From Icerya purchasi (Eukaryota; Arthropoda; Insecta; Hemiptera; Monophlebidae), in contig CM077116.1 of assembly GCA_039619475.1 (NCBI GenBank), positions 377,630,188-377,694,187 of the forward strand: a DNA stretch of 64,000 nucleotides, written 5' to 3'. The notes under the pieces were generated by a model that saw only the letters and a list, made by a program, of their open reading frames with translations, had not been told where the DNA came from and made no database searches. Both the position numbers and the translations under genes were made by a program. This document shows positions 32,746-45,458 of the stretch, piece after piece (within the stretch, counting starts at the first letter, position 1; each line of letters starts with the position of its first letter).

Positions 32746-33225
32746 AATGGAAATTTCGGGTGAACACAGTTGTCGATATGCCAAAAATATTCATCGGCCA
32801 GATTTTTTAACGATATGCAAGCGTATTTATTATAAAAAATTTATACTTTTTGACATTGCAACAGAGTCGACAAATAGTTTTTCTATCGTTTATTTAACAT
32901 TTCATAATAAAATTAGCGAACGGATTTCGGCTAATTTTTCGAGAAAAAGAAATGTTCTTCCGCCAACTCCCTTCCGTAACATAGATATGCTGCAATTAGC
33001 ATAGAAAACACGCGTTGTAGAGCAAATTAAAAAAAAAAAAACATATGCCGATCTAAATTTGGGCAAAGGTGACTTTGAGAATTTTCTTCCATTATTTATC
33101 GACACAATAGAAACAGAATGTGACAAAGGACCAAAAGGACAAATATGAGTACCACAAAAACGTTTTTTAACATTGCATATGCGCGCGCACGTGCAACTGA
33201 ACCTTGGACGTTAAAAGCGCGCCGG

Positions 33226-33233
33226 TATATAAG
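33226..33233 (+). promoter_or_regulatory. TATA box (TATATAAG) of the secreted-protein gene
   Basis: A strong TATATAAG lies 91 bases before the ATG at 33317. The expected start of transcription would be around 33255-33260, giving a 5' UTR of about 60 bases. Confidence 0.6.
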
Positions 33234-33316
33234 CGAATAACAGTTTCGCTACTCTTTATATACCGTAATAATTATTTACGAAAAAATAGAGTGATTTTTC
33301 AAAGAAATTACTCAAC

Positions 33317-36300
33317 ATGAATTTCCTTAGTAATCTCGTGCTCGTTGCGCTGGTATTTTTAGAGGTAATTAATGCGTCATTTTTTATATTTTAAGACACA
33401 ATCATTACTTTAAAAAATTGAACATTAACAGAAACGGGAGCAATTGCACGCACACACGGAGAAGGATATTTGAAACGCTTGCTATCTATTAAAAATATTG
33501 TATTATTATTCTGGTAGCGCGGTAGCCTAGTGGTTAAGGTGCTTGGCTACTAAATCAGAGGCGTCATAGGTTATCGAGACTTGTCTCGGTCCAAACACAA
33601 ACCACTCGCAGAGGTTTATACCTAATCTGAAATAGAATATTGTTTATACCAGAGAATTATCTGAGGGAACGTAAAAGCGGATCCCAAGTAGAAAGGAACT
33701 GGCCCCGGTATTCTTCTTAAATCAATTAGGCTTAGCACATTATGAAAAGCTTAATTTCATAATGCTCGACGCCCCGCTAATGGTATAGGACTCACTTTAC
33801 TTACTTTTACTTACTTTATTATTATTCTCGGCTTGCATTGTTCAGAGTTATTTTTTAAATAAAAAACAATTAAATAATAATTATCGCTGTAGATGCGTAG
33901 AATATTGCGAAAGATAAATCCTCGGCCGAGATGAGAATTTCCCTACCTATTTACAATATTAGCGAATAATACACAGATAATAACGCATTGAAAAAAATCG
34001 CTGCTCCGAATAATAATGTTCTGTGCTAACAAGTTCTAAAACTACTCAAAAGTTAAATTTTCTCTTATCGAAATCTGTTAACACCCTTCTCTCCGTACAC
34101 GCAAAGATTTTTTTAAAAATAATATTTTAAAAATTATGAAACACATTAAGCACCGAAGAGTCCATTAAAAATCAAAAATTCAAAAAATGCAAACAATTCA
34201 ACATTTTTTGAATTTTTGAGTTTTAATAAAGACTACTGTGTTTAGTGTTTATTAATTTTTAAAATATTATTTGCACTTATGTACCGGATGATGTATTATA
34301 ATTATGTTAAAATTTTTTTTAAATGTTCTTTGTGTAAGTGTACATCTTTGTACGTTTTTTTTTTATAGCTAGAGTGGCTTGCCTCTGAACTGGCACTACT
34401 TACGCTGTTTGAAGTGTATCATCCCTAGGTATGGGATCTGTAATAAATATAGTGTCGGCGTTGTGTGCCATTTCGCGGGGTCTACTTTCAAGGGATAACG
34501 TATATAAAAAGTCCTGAACGAAATTAAACTCCAAACTGATCGAAGTATCTAAAAAATTACAAAAGAGGAACTCTATAAAACTATACTTCTTATTTTTGAA
34601 AATAATCGATGCTCTTTTTAATAAATCTTTGACCATTGGGAGGGTTTTATAAATTTAACGGTAAAATTCAGCTGATTACTGAAAATGGCTCTACCGTAGA
34701 CAAAACAAAACTGTGTGTATTTGATGGGCAGTGGTTTTGGTCGGCAGGGTTGCGTTCGTAATGAAATCGTTGTTACGGAAAATATCCCGTTAATTTCGTT
34801 AAAAGCATTCTCTTAAATCGTGTCATCGGGTTAGTTATTATATTTTTCTTTATTTACCTTGACGTTGACATACATATATAGGTATGTTGTACATACAAAT
34901 TACTACTAGCAGACTGAATTGTTTTTTTTTTTTTTTTACATTGAACATTTAAATCTTCCGTGGTGGATATATAATTAGGAACATAATTTACAGTAGATAC
35001 CACATTTAAAAATATTTAATCGAAAAACCCTTAAAATTTAATCTTTATTATTTCGAAAAGTTTATACTTACCATCATCAGAAACAGTTTGCTCTTTTTTT
35101 CGTTGTTTCAATATATAGCAGCACTAGTCCGCTTAGAATAATAATTTAAATTTTTCGCTTTAATTAATAAAATGCTTTGATAATATTTCGTAACTGAGGA
35201 TCCACAGCCCACACCTCACGGAGTCATAAATTTTTTCAATATGTTTTTGCATAAAGTACTAGGCGCAATGGTATACCTGGAAAATAGGGCGATATTTATG
35301 TTTTCGGTAGAATTTAACTGTATTATATTTAATCACGCTTTCCGCGGAAAACCGTCCATTTGTTTGCAGTCATACAATTCCGATTTTACCGTATTCAATT
35401 TTTTTTTAATATATATATTATCAGTGTTAAAAAATGAACGCCCATTTTTAATAAGTTTGCCCGCAATATAATTTTCTAATGTGCCACTTTTATTCTCCGG
35501 CATCGCCCCGTTTAAATTCTTTCTTTTTTTTTTTTTTTTTTTTTTTTAGATCCCCCCTTTGGGCATGTCAGCCAAGGGCCTACGCCCAGAAACAACAAAA
35601 AAGAAAAGAGCCGTCAGTTAAATTTTGATTCGGTCAGATATGGACAATATGAAGGAACGGATGAGATAATGGATGGTGGAGAGAAGGACAGAATATAAGA
35701 TGCACAATAAGGAGCGGGAAGCTTGAGTTTCAGCAAACAAGAATATAGGATACCGCGTTCAACAGAAAGAGATGGACATTCAAAAAAGATACGTGATTGG
35801 CGTCGCAATTCGCCGCCTCATTAGGGTGAAGAGGACAATTTGGAGAAGAAACAGGGGAAAAGCGAAAACGAGAGGAAGGAAGAGCAGAATGGCCAAAACG
35901 CAAGCGAATCATAGAAATGACAACGGAACGGGGAAGTGAAGGAAACTCAAAGAACCAGGGGTTAGAAGGAAGACTAGGTTGTACAGGCCTATGCAGAAAT
36001 ATGTTTTGAAAGAATATCAATTTTTCAATGTTTCACGTAAACTTCTAAACTAGCTCCGAACAAGTTACCGCATTCTAGAAACTACATATCTTGCAGAATT
36101 CTTTCGCAATCGTCGCCTAATATATATACGCGCTTATGGATTGGAATTACTGTTTTTTTTTTTTGTTTTTTTTTATGCTCCTCAACCAAGGAAACAAATA
36201 GTAAGGAAGAAGTCGGTTATATTTTAATCCGATCAGAAATCTTCGCTAAACAGGAATAACTAGTAAGGAGGAAAGGACAGGATATAAGAAGCACAATAAG

Positions 36301-39300
36301 GAGCAGGAATCCCAAGCTTCAAAAAATAGGAATACAAAGCAGAACGCTGCACAAAAAAAGATGAAAACTGGAAGAACACACGATCGGCGTTGCAAATAAT
36401 TGAATCACCAGGTCGGAGGACACAGTGTGGGGAGGAAATTAGGGAAAAACGAAATTTAGATAATGGCAGAAAAGAATGGCCAAAACGCATACGAAAAACG
36501 GAAACAACATCAGAACACCGAAGAGAGGGATGCAAAAGAAACCATGAATAGTGAATCTTAAAATAAAATTCAGTAATATCCGCCGTTAAAAATGTAAAAA
36601 TATAAGATACCGTTGATAAAATTACAATTTTAACGACACAATAACAGTCGTTTAAAATTTCATAAAAAAATTCTTTGCATAAAACTTGAACTTACACACT
36701 TACGCACACGTTATGTGTGTCTATATAAATAGCTGATTATTTAAAAAACTCCATCGGCATATCTATTTTCTACATTAAAAAACAGCGAATCGATAATATC
36801 GCGATGATTAGCAAAGGTTGAAAAATACAACTGCTCAAAATAGCGATATTTCAAGGCAGAGATAAATTTTTTAACTTTCTCGTCCTTATCGGAACGACTC
36901 CTCTTCGTCAGTTAATCCTAAACGTACGATATACGACATTTCTTTGATCATTGCCGATACTTTAAGTAAAGTAGCACGGTTTTCGTTAGATTTTTAGTCA
37001 CATTCAACCACGATTCAATGAATGACGAAACAAAACGAAACATCCCTTTTTTAATCCGACATTCCGCCACACTTTACAAATGAATAGCTGGTGAAGTTTT
37101 AATTCTACGGAAAACGATCGATCTGGAAAAAAAAATGTGGCCAAACTTCGGCGAACTGTCTCATGACTCAAATTGTAAATCTACATCCTCCGCACTACTC
37201 TCCGCTGTTTTACCTTATCCGCTGTTCGTTATCGTGACGAATAATATTTTTTCCTCGCGCGACTTGTTCATTTCAGTCCGGGCATTTTTTGGCTCGTTCA
37301 GCGATGGCCTTTTCATTAGCGTGATTCATTCGAAAGGTCCACATTTACAATATCCACCTAGCGTCCGTTTCCTTTCAGTTCGATTTTCAAAATTTTTAAA
37401 ACATATATCATGCTTATTATAATACTTTTCCTCTTTTTTTCATCATCCTATATTTTACCTTTAGTCTGTTGCACTTATTTCGGTCCGATAACATTTTCGT
37501 TTATTTATTTACCACTTGAAATCAAACCATTTGACAGCTAACGAAAAGCAAGGGCGAAGGAAAACGATTTATATAATGGCTAATTATTTGGTCATCATCA
37601 AATCCGTACTCAATGGAGTATCTGCCGTAAATGAATTAGAATTCGTGCAAGTAGAAAGGGAAAAGAAAGAAAGAGAAAGATAGATGCGGTGAATCAGAAA
37701 GGAGAGTGATAACTGAACTAAGATCGATGCTCAATCAGCACTTGATTCTGCTTAATAAATCGGAAGGTTGAAAATAAAAAATGAAATTTCTAAACGATCA
37801 AGACAAAAATTACTTCATAATGGATTACAAAAAAAAAATCAAACAAAAAGGTAAAAAGAATGCAAAATATTATAACTATATATATATATGTATATATATA
37901 TATATGTATATATATAAGTATATATATATATATATATATGTATATGTATATGTATATATATGTATATATATATATATATATATTGGGTGCAAATATGTAT
38001 TTACTCGTAATGACAGTTTATGTGAATTAAAAATCGTATAATACTTAAAATAAATTTAAAAACGCTTAAATAAGGCAAAATTCCTGTCGGAACAAAGCGG
38101 AAAGCGTAAAATACGCGTTGAAAGAATATTTTCAAACTGTTCTTTCACTGACAAATACAGTAAATTATAGAGATTTGCAAAACTTTTTTTTTTTTTTTTT
38201 TTTTGGTGATCGCATTCTATTGAAATATTTTATTAATTTTTTGTCTAATAAATTTAACCTGAAAATGACAAATAATAATCGCTTAGCTCTCTATTCGTCT
38301 CGTACAGCGGAAAAAGGTATTTATTTTTTCAGAGAAAGATTAACTAATTGATGTTAATAATTTAATCCGTCGTTATTGGTTACAATATTTCCGAGTTAAT
38401 TGTAAGAAATAACGTACTGTCTTTCGAAAAGCCAGGTTACATCTTTTTAAATTTGAACTGTTTCACCGTATTCCTTATTATAATAATAGGTATAGTATAG
38501 CCGAGTCGAATGTAACTCGGACCATCACTTAACAATCCGAAATACGGATAAACGAATTTGAATTGTTTTCGACATCGTGTGAGAATTAGAATAATGCAAT
38601 TATTCAGCAAAAACATCAAACCGGTATATTATACCTGTATGTACCATTTGCATAGAAGCACAACACTGCGACGTGGACATGTCTTTCGAATGGCGCGAAA
38701 GTGTTTCGTATTTCAGTCAAAAAAAAAAAAAGAATTAAACTCAAACTGTTGATCGCAAATTGAATGAAACATTTACACCATAGTGTAAACATAAATCAGA
38801 GTAACATTGTTTGCGTGACGCATAAATTTTGCGAAACCGCAACCATAAGACATGTCCATGTAAAAATAACGTTTAAAAAAACGTTTAAAAAAGGACAACA
38901 GAAAAAATTTATTAACAACTATAATAAATTACAAATTTTGAACGCTTAATAAGGTCTAGGATGGCGCACCATCAAACTTTGAATTAATTTCATTTATATC
39001 CATCCTTATTATCCCTACTCGTTTCGGTTTACAAATACAAATAGGATTTCATTAGACTTTAGACGTATACGTTTTTTTTTTCGAATAGAAAAAAACAAAT
39101 TGAATTTTTATTACGTTTTGTTTTACTTTTTGGAGCGGACATTGAACATATAATAGGTTGGACTGATAAAAAAAAAAAAAATAAAATAAAAATAGCGATC
39201 AAACAAAAGTAACGATTTCAAAAAACAAAAAAAAAAGTTTACTATTGTGGTCGGATTGTTTGAACCTTCTATATACAATATTTATTTCGGACATTACAGA

Positions 39301-40543
39301 AAAACTTTCTCCGTGTGTCCAAAATATTAGATTCAAAAGCATAAGTGCCGATCAAAAAAAAAAAGTACAAAAAAAAACATTTTACAGTATCATTAATGTA
39401 AATATCCATCTTTACCAACCCTCTCGTGGAACACTCCACTTCTTGACTACGCTGGTATGCGTGTCCATCTAATGTATAGACCGGTAAAGTCCAGCGGGTG
39501 ATCTTGCGGTAATTCAATGAATTTCAGACACTTCTCAAATTCCGTTACTAATTCAAATGGGTCCTCCTATGTTCCCTTCGTATTTCACCGTTCTGGTTTT
39601 CCAATCGCAAAATGTTTTACACAATTCTCGCTGCATGTAGTACGTTTTTTATAAATGCACCCTGTGTTGATTTAAAATTTCTTACGGACACAATGATTTT
39701 TATTTACAGGTTTTGTGTTTACACCGAATCAGTGCGGCTGATGGCCTACCAAATTCACTTCCGTCGTTTGCGGATCCAACGTTAACACCAACATCGAGTG
39801 ACAGTGATTCAAATACGTCGAAAGTCATGTCGCTGGCCACAGGTAATATACCGACCAGCTCCTCTTCTGCTTCCAGCCTTTCGTCTACCGGAAAAAAAGT
39901 GGGAATTTTCCCAAATCACGGAGTGTCACAGATAGCTGAAAACATCTCTGGTCACACAACCCAGGTCGTGTCGCGAGTATTTTCGTATAAGACAGATGAG
40001 AAACCATTTTTAGTCAAGACAACTCAGAAGACGACACAGACGTCCACTGTGATAAATGACGACGAATACGATAATGCGTTTGCGCAGTACGCGGACGCCA
40101 TGAAAGAGAAAAAATACGACGAAGTTCAGCCGATTGTGTTGTCACAAGCACCGGTGGATTACAATTCGCATAGTACGTTACAAGTGGAGCAAAGTAGCTC
40201 ATCCGTCAGCGGAACAGTGAATTCGGTCAGTCAAATTGTAATCGCGTGCGAAAAAGAAGGCGCTATTATACCGAAATTACCGGTCATTGTACAGGTCAAT
40301 AAAAGTACTTCGGGAACTGTAAAGCAACACGCTGAGGTGATCGTTGCCTGTGAACGATACTGCGCGCAACCGATTTCGGTGACTCAAGTGTCTAACGCTG
40401 TCAGCGGTATTGTGAAACAGACTATAGAATTCTACTACGATTGTCCTAAAGGAGTTGTACCTTCATTAGACTTATACCAGAATAGTAGGCGCGTCTCTGG
40501 TGAAGCCAAATTCAAAGTGTCCGTATTTGTGAATTACAAATAG
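33317..40543 (+). CDS. Secreted protein with C-terminal SG-V repeat strands (two exons, 293 aa)
   Basis: Exon 1 is 33317-33364 and exon 2 is 39710-40543, both phase 0 at the junction. The donor is GAG|GTAATT and the acceptor TTTACAG|GTT. The joined start MNFLSNLVLVALVFLE plus VLCLHRISAADG is a clean signal peptide, probably cut near SA|AD. The mature part has a Ser/Thr-rich linker (residues about 35-65) and then four or five degenerate repeats of about 30-38 residues. Each contains SG-x-[VT], an alternating hydrophobic strand and often a Cys followed by E or P: for example VSGTVNSVSQIVIACEKE, TSGTVKQHAEVIVACERYC and VSGIVKQTIEFYYDCPKG. The repeats look like tandem beta hairpins. I do not recognise the family; a lineage-specific cuticular, salivary or venom-type secreted protein is possible. 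Further small exons in the 6.3-kb intron cannot be ruled out. Confidence 0.65.
33501..33512. repeat. SINE target duplication, left copy
   Basis: TATTATTATTCT, repeated exactly at 33817-33828. Confidence 0.85.
33513..33816 (+). mobile_element. tRNA-derived SINE
   Basis: A 304-base element whose head GGTAGCGCGGTAGCCTAGTGGTTAAGG resembles a tRNA D-arm with an A box (TAGCCTAGTGG). A B-box-like GGTTATCGAGACTTG follows about 45 bases later. The body has no coding frame and the tail is a simple repeat of ACTTACTTTT. A perfect 12-bp duplication on both sides shows that it inserted by LINE-type retroposition into the intron of the secreted-protein gene. It is transcribed in the same direction as that gene. 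Confidence 0.88.
33817..33828. repeat. SINE target duplication, right copy
   Basis: TATTATTATTCT, same as 33501-33512. Confidence 0.85.
33829..35521. other. Intronic DNA, no exon recognised
   Basis: AT-rich with poly(T) at 34921-34937. A TTTTTTATAG acceptor-like site lies before 34370, but the sequence after it does not give a convincing exon. Confidence 0.4.
35522..36005 (-). pseudogene. 5'-truncated family A non-LTR copy (intronic)
   Basis: Poly(T) at 35522-35547 marks the 3' end. The 3' UTR reads (minus strand) GGCTGACATGCCC before the tail, as in other copies. The coding remains (36020-35614) include FFEFPSLPRSVVISMIRLRF, HPNEAANCDANHVSF and a frame change near 35770. It is the extreme C-terminus of ORF2 only. 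Confidence 0.75.
36150..36540 (-). pseudogene. Second 5'-truncated family A copy (intronic)
   Basis: Poly(T) at about 36151-36172. The minus frame 36535-36260 reads RCSDVVSVFRMRFGHSFLPL, CNADRVFFQF and KLGIPAPYCASYILSFPPY. Same family and orientation as the copy 150 bases away, but independently truncated and more diverged. Confidence 0.72.
36541..39709. other. Intronic DNA with simple repeats
   Basis: Includes a TA/TG compound microsatellite at 37876-37984, poly(T) at 38186-38204 and several oligo(A) runs. No exon of the host gene or known element was recognised. Confidence 0.45.
37876..37984. repeat. TA/TG compound microsatellite
   Basis: TATATA runs broken by TG and AAG. The 86-codon frame over it is a repeat artefact. 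Confidence 0.9.
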
Positions 40544-40572
40544 AAAAAACAAACAAGCCCTTGAAATAACGA

Positions 40573-40606
<34 letters not shown>
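40573..40606. repeat. (TA)n in the 3' UTR of the secreted-protein gene
   Basis: TA dinucleotide run just downstream of the stop codon at 40541-40543. Confidence 0.85.
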
Positions 40607-40610
<4 letters not shown>

Positions 40611-40639
40611 ATGTATGTATTTTGCGATTATAGATTGGA

Positions 40640-40645
40640 AATAAA
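40640..40645 (+). terminator. Poly(A) signal AATAAA
   Basis: AATAAA about 97 bases after the stop codon of the secreted-protein gene; the next bases add a second overlapping AAATAAA. Confidence 0.55.
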
Positions 40646-40774
40646 ATAAAAAAATTAAAATGATCGGTGATTTTGTTTTCTTATTTCGCTGCGCCCATAT
40701 TCGATTTGATCGATTCTTGATAAAATTTTATACGCCGTCGAGGTGAGACAACAAATAAATGAAGAAAAAAATCT

Positions 40775-41000
40775 GTTATTTTTATTTTTATTTTAATGGA
40801 AGGGGGATGTCAGCCAGAAATAAAAAGAAGAGAAAGAGTCGTCAGTTACATATTTACCATTCGGTCAGATATTGACCGTATAATAATAATGTAAAGAGGA
40901 ATTGATAAGCAAAGACGGTGGATAGAGTAAGGAAAAGCAAAATTGATGCAAAACTTTCGAGCTGTGAGGCGCATTAAAGTGCACATACGCAACATCTAAC
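40775..41000 (-). pseudogene. 3'-end fragment of family A
   Basis: GGATGTCAGCCAG followed by a block resembling GAGAAAGAGTCGTCAGTTA and TTCGGTCAGATATTGACC parallels 35560-35650, the 3' UTR and last codons of the family A copy. No coding frame of useful length remains. Confidence 0.6.
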
Positions 41001-41038
41001 GTCTCCTTGTATATATATATATATATATATATACATAT

Positions 41039-41996
41039 TGTGATGAATCGAAAATTATTATTGCGGGCGCCAATAGCAAAATTTACCGGTTTGCTATTAC
41101 CGGAAAGCTCGGCCTGGCAGAGCTTTAGGCTTTTAATCATAAAAAAAATAAATATAACAAAAAAACGACTCGCGAAATCCGCCGTTCGATGGCGGTATCT
41201 CTCCCGGTGGAGATATCACGGGGTAACCACGTGTCCAAATGACGAAAACTTGAAAAGAAAAAAATTGTATATTAACCAAAACGCGGAAGAAACACAAAAA
41301 AACAAATATTCGTATGTAACGACTAGACAAAAAAAATTAATAAAAAGAAATGACTAAATTTGCCAAACGGCGTAACATGTGTCGATGTGCACAATCCAAA
41401 AATGCGGCCACCAGAAAATCGGTCAGTCGGAATCGACTGTTCGGTGGTCCGTCAAAAGCGCGACCCGTAATTACACACTCACAGGCGACTAGTTAATTGC
41501 CGAGCAATTAAACAACGACTGGCTATCGATCAGCCAAGAAAGCGACTAGCTAGATCTCGGTACCTTTTAAATTAAAATATATATATTACGCCACCGACTG
41601 TTCTAGAACATTCTACTATTTCTATGTATTTTAACCGGCAGCTATCCCTGTCTTTCCGGGATTTTTATTAATTCGGTCGCGACTCTCGCAGTTCTACGCT
41701 CTATACATGTACACGTACTTGTACTTATATGCCTATCAACGGTAAACGCTATTTCTCCGCGATTTTCGACCACGCTCGCTACCCCGCGAGCACAGCCGAT
41801 AGCCGCTGCGTTCGGGATTACCACACAGCTCGGCCGAAACCGCGTCGCCGATCGCAATTCACCGTTGTCTTCCGCTGCCCGAGAAAAACCCGACATATAA
41901 ATGAAATTAAATCGAAATAATAATTTCTACCTCGGACAGCGTTATCTAAGGCGTATAAAGCGTAATAAACTCGCTTCAGCTGCCGAATCCGTCTCA
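41039..41996 (-). repeat. 3' LTR
   Basis: 958 bases, TG...CA bounded in element orientation. Same length as the 5' LTR and, in every stretch I compared, the same sequence. Confidence 0.95.
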
Positions 41997-42013
41997 CTGC
42001 CCCACCCTTATTT
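41997..42013 (-). promoter_or_regulatory. Polypurine tract
   Basis: Directly before the 3' LTR the element strand reads AAAATAAGGGTGGGGCAG, a purine-rich stretch in the right place to prime plus-strand DNA. Confidence 0.75.
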
Positions 42014-45000
42014 TCATCCAAAACGGAAGTTTTGGATCAGAATTCAGGTGCACAAATACGAGAGGATTCGGACCAACCGTTGCTGAACTACGGAGTCCTG
42101 AACATATCTCCGCCGTCTATCCCGCACACTTACGCCGCACATTGCACCTTAAGATGACGCACGTACGCCACACGCAAAACACACCACTGGGACAACACCA
42201 GGTCATGTCCAAAATTTAAGCTTCACGAGCTCAAGGCTCAGAACAATGGATCAAAAAAATCAAAATAAAAAATCACCAACGAAATTTAGCCGGCCGAAAG
42301 GCGGTAAATACCGAATCCAAAGTAAATCAAGAATATCTAAGTGCAAAACATCGTTGATGTCCATTCCGAAAAACCGCGGGATACAACCCGACAAAGAAAA
42401 AAAAATGCAAAGCGCAACGGATACCCGCGAAACAACAAATATGGGTACTCGTCAGAGACTATGAAAGCAGAAAAATTTCGGAATGGACACCCCTACCAAA
42501 GGCCCAAATGCCAAAACAGGGACTAAAAAAACCTTTGAATCAAAACCCAATCATTTTTCCGACGGCGCACATTAGGAAAAGCGATTTTACAGAGGAAAAA
42601 GAGAAAGGGAAGAAAAAGTGTACTTGTCCTCCACATCCAGGAAAATTGTGGCCCCGCAACGGAAGGTTTGTGCGCACGCACGAAAACCCAAAACAAGAGC
42701 ACCAACACGCCCAGGCGCACTAAAACCAAAACATGGGCCCTGGCACGTGTGGCCTCGGCAAAAATGGGCACCACAGAAAGCGGAGATGTGGCCGAACCCG
42801 CACACTCATGAGGAAAACTAGAAAGGATTGGAAAACAAAATTGGAATACCGAATAGAAAATTTAGGAAAAAATACCGAACGAAAACCATCATGAAAAACT
42901 GGTTGGAACCAGCCTTCATCCTTCCGAAGGCGATGAAACCACCTTGCATACCTTCCAAGGGCGTATGCCACCCATTTTGAATAGGAAATTTAAGATGGAG
43001 AATCAGGAACATCTTACCCAAAACCTAGGAAAGATCCTGGACGCCGTAACTCGCGATAGTAGAAAATTTAATTGATGCGAATATAAAAAAAAATAAAAAC
43101 CTGGTGTTCATCCAAAAAAAAAGAAAAAAACTCAAATGCACTCCGACCTCGGATACCGTAAACGACATATAAATTACGACCGAGGTCGCGCAATCACACT
43201 CTCAAAACTTGTCCCAGTGGTAACGAGACAATAACAAGATTTCCATACTCACAGAGGAAAGAACGTAAAAAAATACATAAACACGTAAAAAAAATCTAAA
43301 GGGGCTCGCGGAACGCCATCGCACGCCTGACTCCGGATCAAATTTGAGAAGAGAGATAGGAACCACATGTTCAATAGGAAAAAGAAAAAAAATATCCTCC
43401 CACCGAAAGAACGGATCTCCGCGTGTCTACCGAACGCTATCTTCCGTAACCACGGACACAAATATCCATCGGCTCCGGGGCTGGGATAAGGACTGCTATC
43501 CAGCGGAAGCGAGAGAAAAACGTATATGTGTAAATTTAAAATGTTCATCCGCATTGCGGGAAAATAACGTTGTTAAAGAAGGGAAGCGAGAAAAAGAAAA
43601 CAAAATTTCGGATCGTAGTTCCGATCGTTTCTCTACCATATTTTTCTATTTGGTACTCCGGGATATAAGCACCTAAACGGCTTGAGTAGCCTCAATGTGC
43701 ACTTCGGTCGCGTTCAACGGTCTGTGCCGGAATCGGGTGTCAATTGACCCACGCGCCTACTATGATCGGTTGCCATTATTAATCCGACCGATCCAAAATT
43801 GTTCGTGGCGTCCCCGAGACTTCCATTGGCTATTATGGCCGTGTGCATTGTCTGCCACCCACAACGCCAATTGCTCGGACCAAAAAAAACATTTGTATGT
43901 TTAATAATCAAACTGCCAACCCAGCCGGAGTACCAAGCACACATCCTGACCAACTATATGGCCGTGTCTGCTTTCACAGCACCCACAAAGCTAATGTCCC
44001 TACGATAACTCCCTATCGATCCGTCAAAAGGATAATAACAAAGAAAGGGGAAAGAAAAAAAATGAGATCTTTTAGGAACAGGAGAAAATAAATACAAAAA
44101 CGAGAGGAGAATATACTTAAGGAATGTTTTGGGAAATTAATGGGAAAGCACAATAACGGAGATTTGATCGGGAAACAAGAAACAATTTAGTATAAAAAGA
44201 AAATTTGAATATTTCCCGCCCCGTGCCGATACACGTAGACAACGAACGAGAATTTCCAACTCCAGTGGTCGAAAAGAAAAGGAAACAAATTGAATGAGGA
44301 AAAACACGTAATTTATATTCGGAGCCAAACATCCGCGAAAATCCGCGAGATTAGGAAAACTATACAAAAAAAATATATAAAAAAATAAACAAGAAAGACA
44401 TATACATTGATGCCGCGCATCTTACCGGGCCTAATACTGAACAAAATATATAACACATCTAACAGTGTCGCTAACCAGACCAAACAAAACAAATTGAATG
44501 CCCTGTGCCGCTATTGCACAATAACCAGGCTACATAAAAAATACACGTAAAAAAAAAATAAATCACGATACAAAAATAATTTTACATAATTTCTACAACG
44601 ACACAAAAAAAATATTACGAAAAATATATATATATATATAATCCAAACCTGTGGTTCTCGGCCAACTGTCCCGTGTCACAGTCGCCACACAGTGAATGAT
44701 CGTTACCTAGTCGCCGATAATATTTTTTTTTATACAGTTCCGCAATTAAATATTTATATACACTCACCCACGCCTCACATATGCGCCAGAGCTGGGTTCC
44801 AGAGTTACGTGTACTAAGATGAAGTCTCAAAGATCTTAGGACGAGGAAAGAAGCAAGTTTTTCTTAAACGGGAAAAATCCGCAAAACCGTAATCCGAAGC
44901 GCTAATGCCCAGAAAAAAAAATAATCTTTTAATTTTCGATAAAAAAAAATACTCGAAGATGTCAAAGCAGACAAAGAAAAAAAATGAACAAGTTTTTTTT

Positions 45001-45458
45001 CTTAAGCGAGAAAAAAACCGCAAAAAGCGCGATCCGAAGCATGTATGCCCAGATAAAAAAAAATAAATAAATTTTATGATAAATATTAGATTTCAAAAAC
45101 GTTTAAATTTAGTAAGCGGGGAGATGAGCGCACATTACAGGTCGAAATAGGAACAAATCGAGCTCACTCAGGTGAATCGAATGCGCGATGCCTTTGGTCG
45201 TCCAAATGTCAACATAAACAAACCATATCTCGGCACTCGGCAGCAAACTCGCTAGCACGCGACACAAATCTCCAAAACTCTTACCTGGAAACGATGCTCA
45301 GGCCAACAAAACAAAACAAAAGATAATAATAAAATAAAAAAAAATTCGGAGATTGCGTAAGCGGATACGTATTTATTTGACGTCCGGCAACCGTCGTCCG
45401 GTAAAATACCGTCCGGCGGAAATCCGCAAATCGTCGTAGAATAAGCACGCGTCTCCGC
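42014..45458 (-). other. 3.4-kb untranslated tail of the Gypsy element
   Basis: Between the pol stop and the 3' LTR. Only frames under about 110 codons exist on either strand and none resembles an envelope or accessory protein. It carries two diverged direct repeats (about 44851-44945 and 44990-45080). On the element strand both contain a block like TCTGGGCAT...GCTTCGGAT followed by a T-rich CGGTTTTTCTCG-type stretch. It may be a decayed third gene or a structured 3' UTR. Confidence 0.6.

Noticed and set aside
37781..38041. 86-codon Tyr/Ile frame
   Set aside because: Produced by the TA microsatellite.
42014..45458. Envelope gene of the Gypsy element
   Set aside because: No frame over about 110 codons, no signal peptide followed by a transmembrane pair, and no cleavage-site motif seen.
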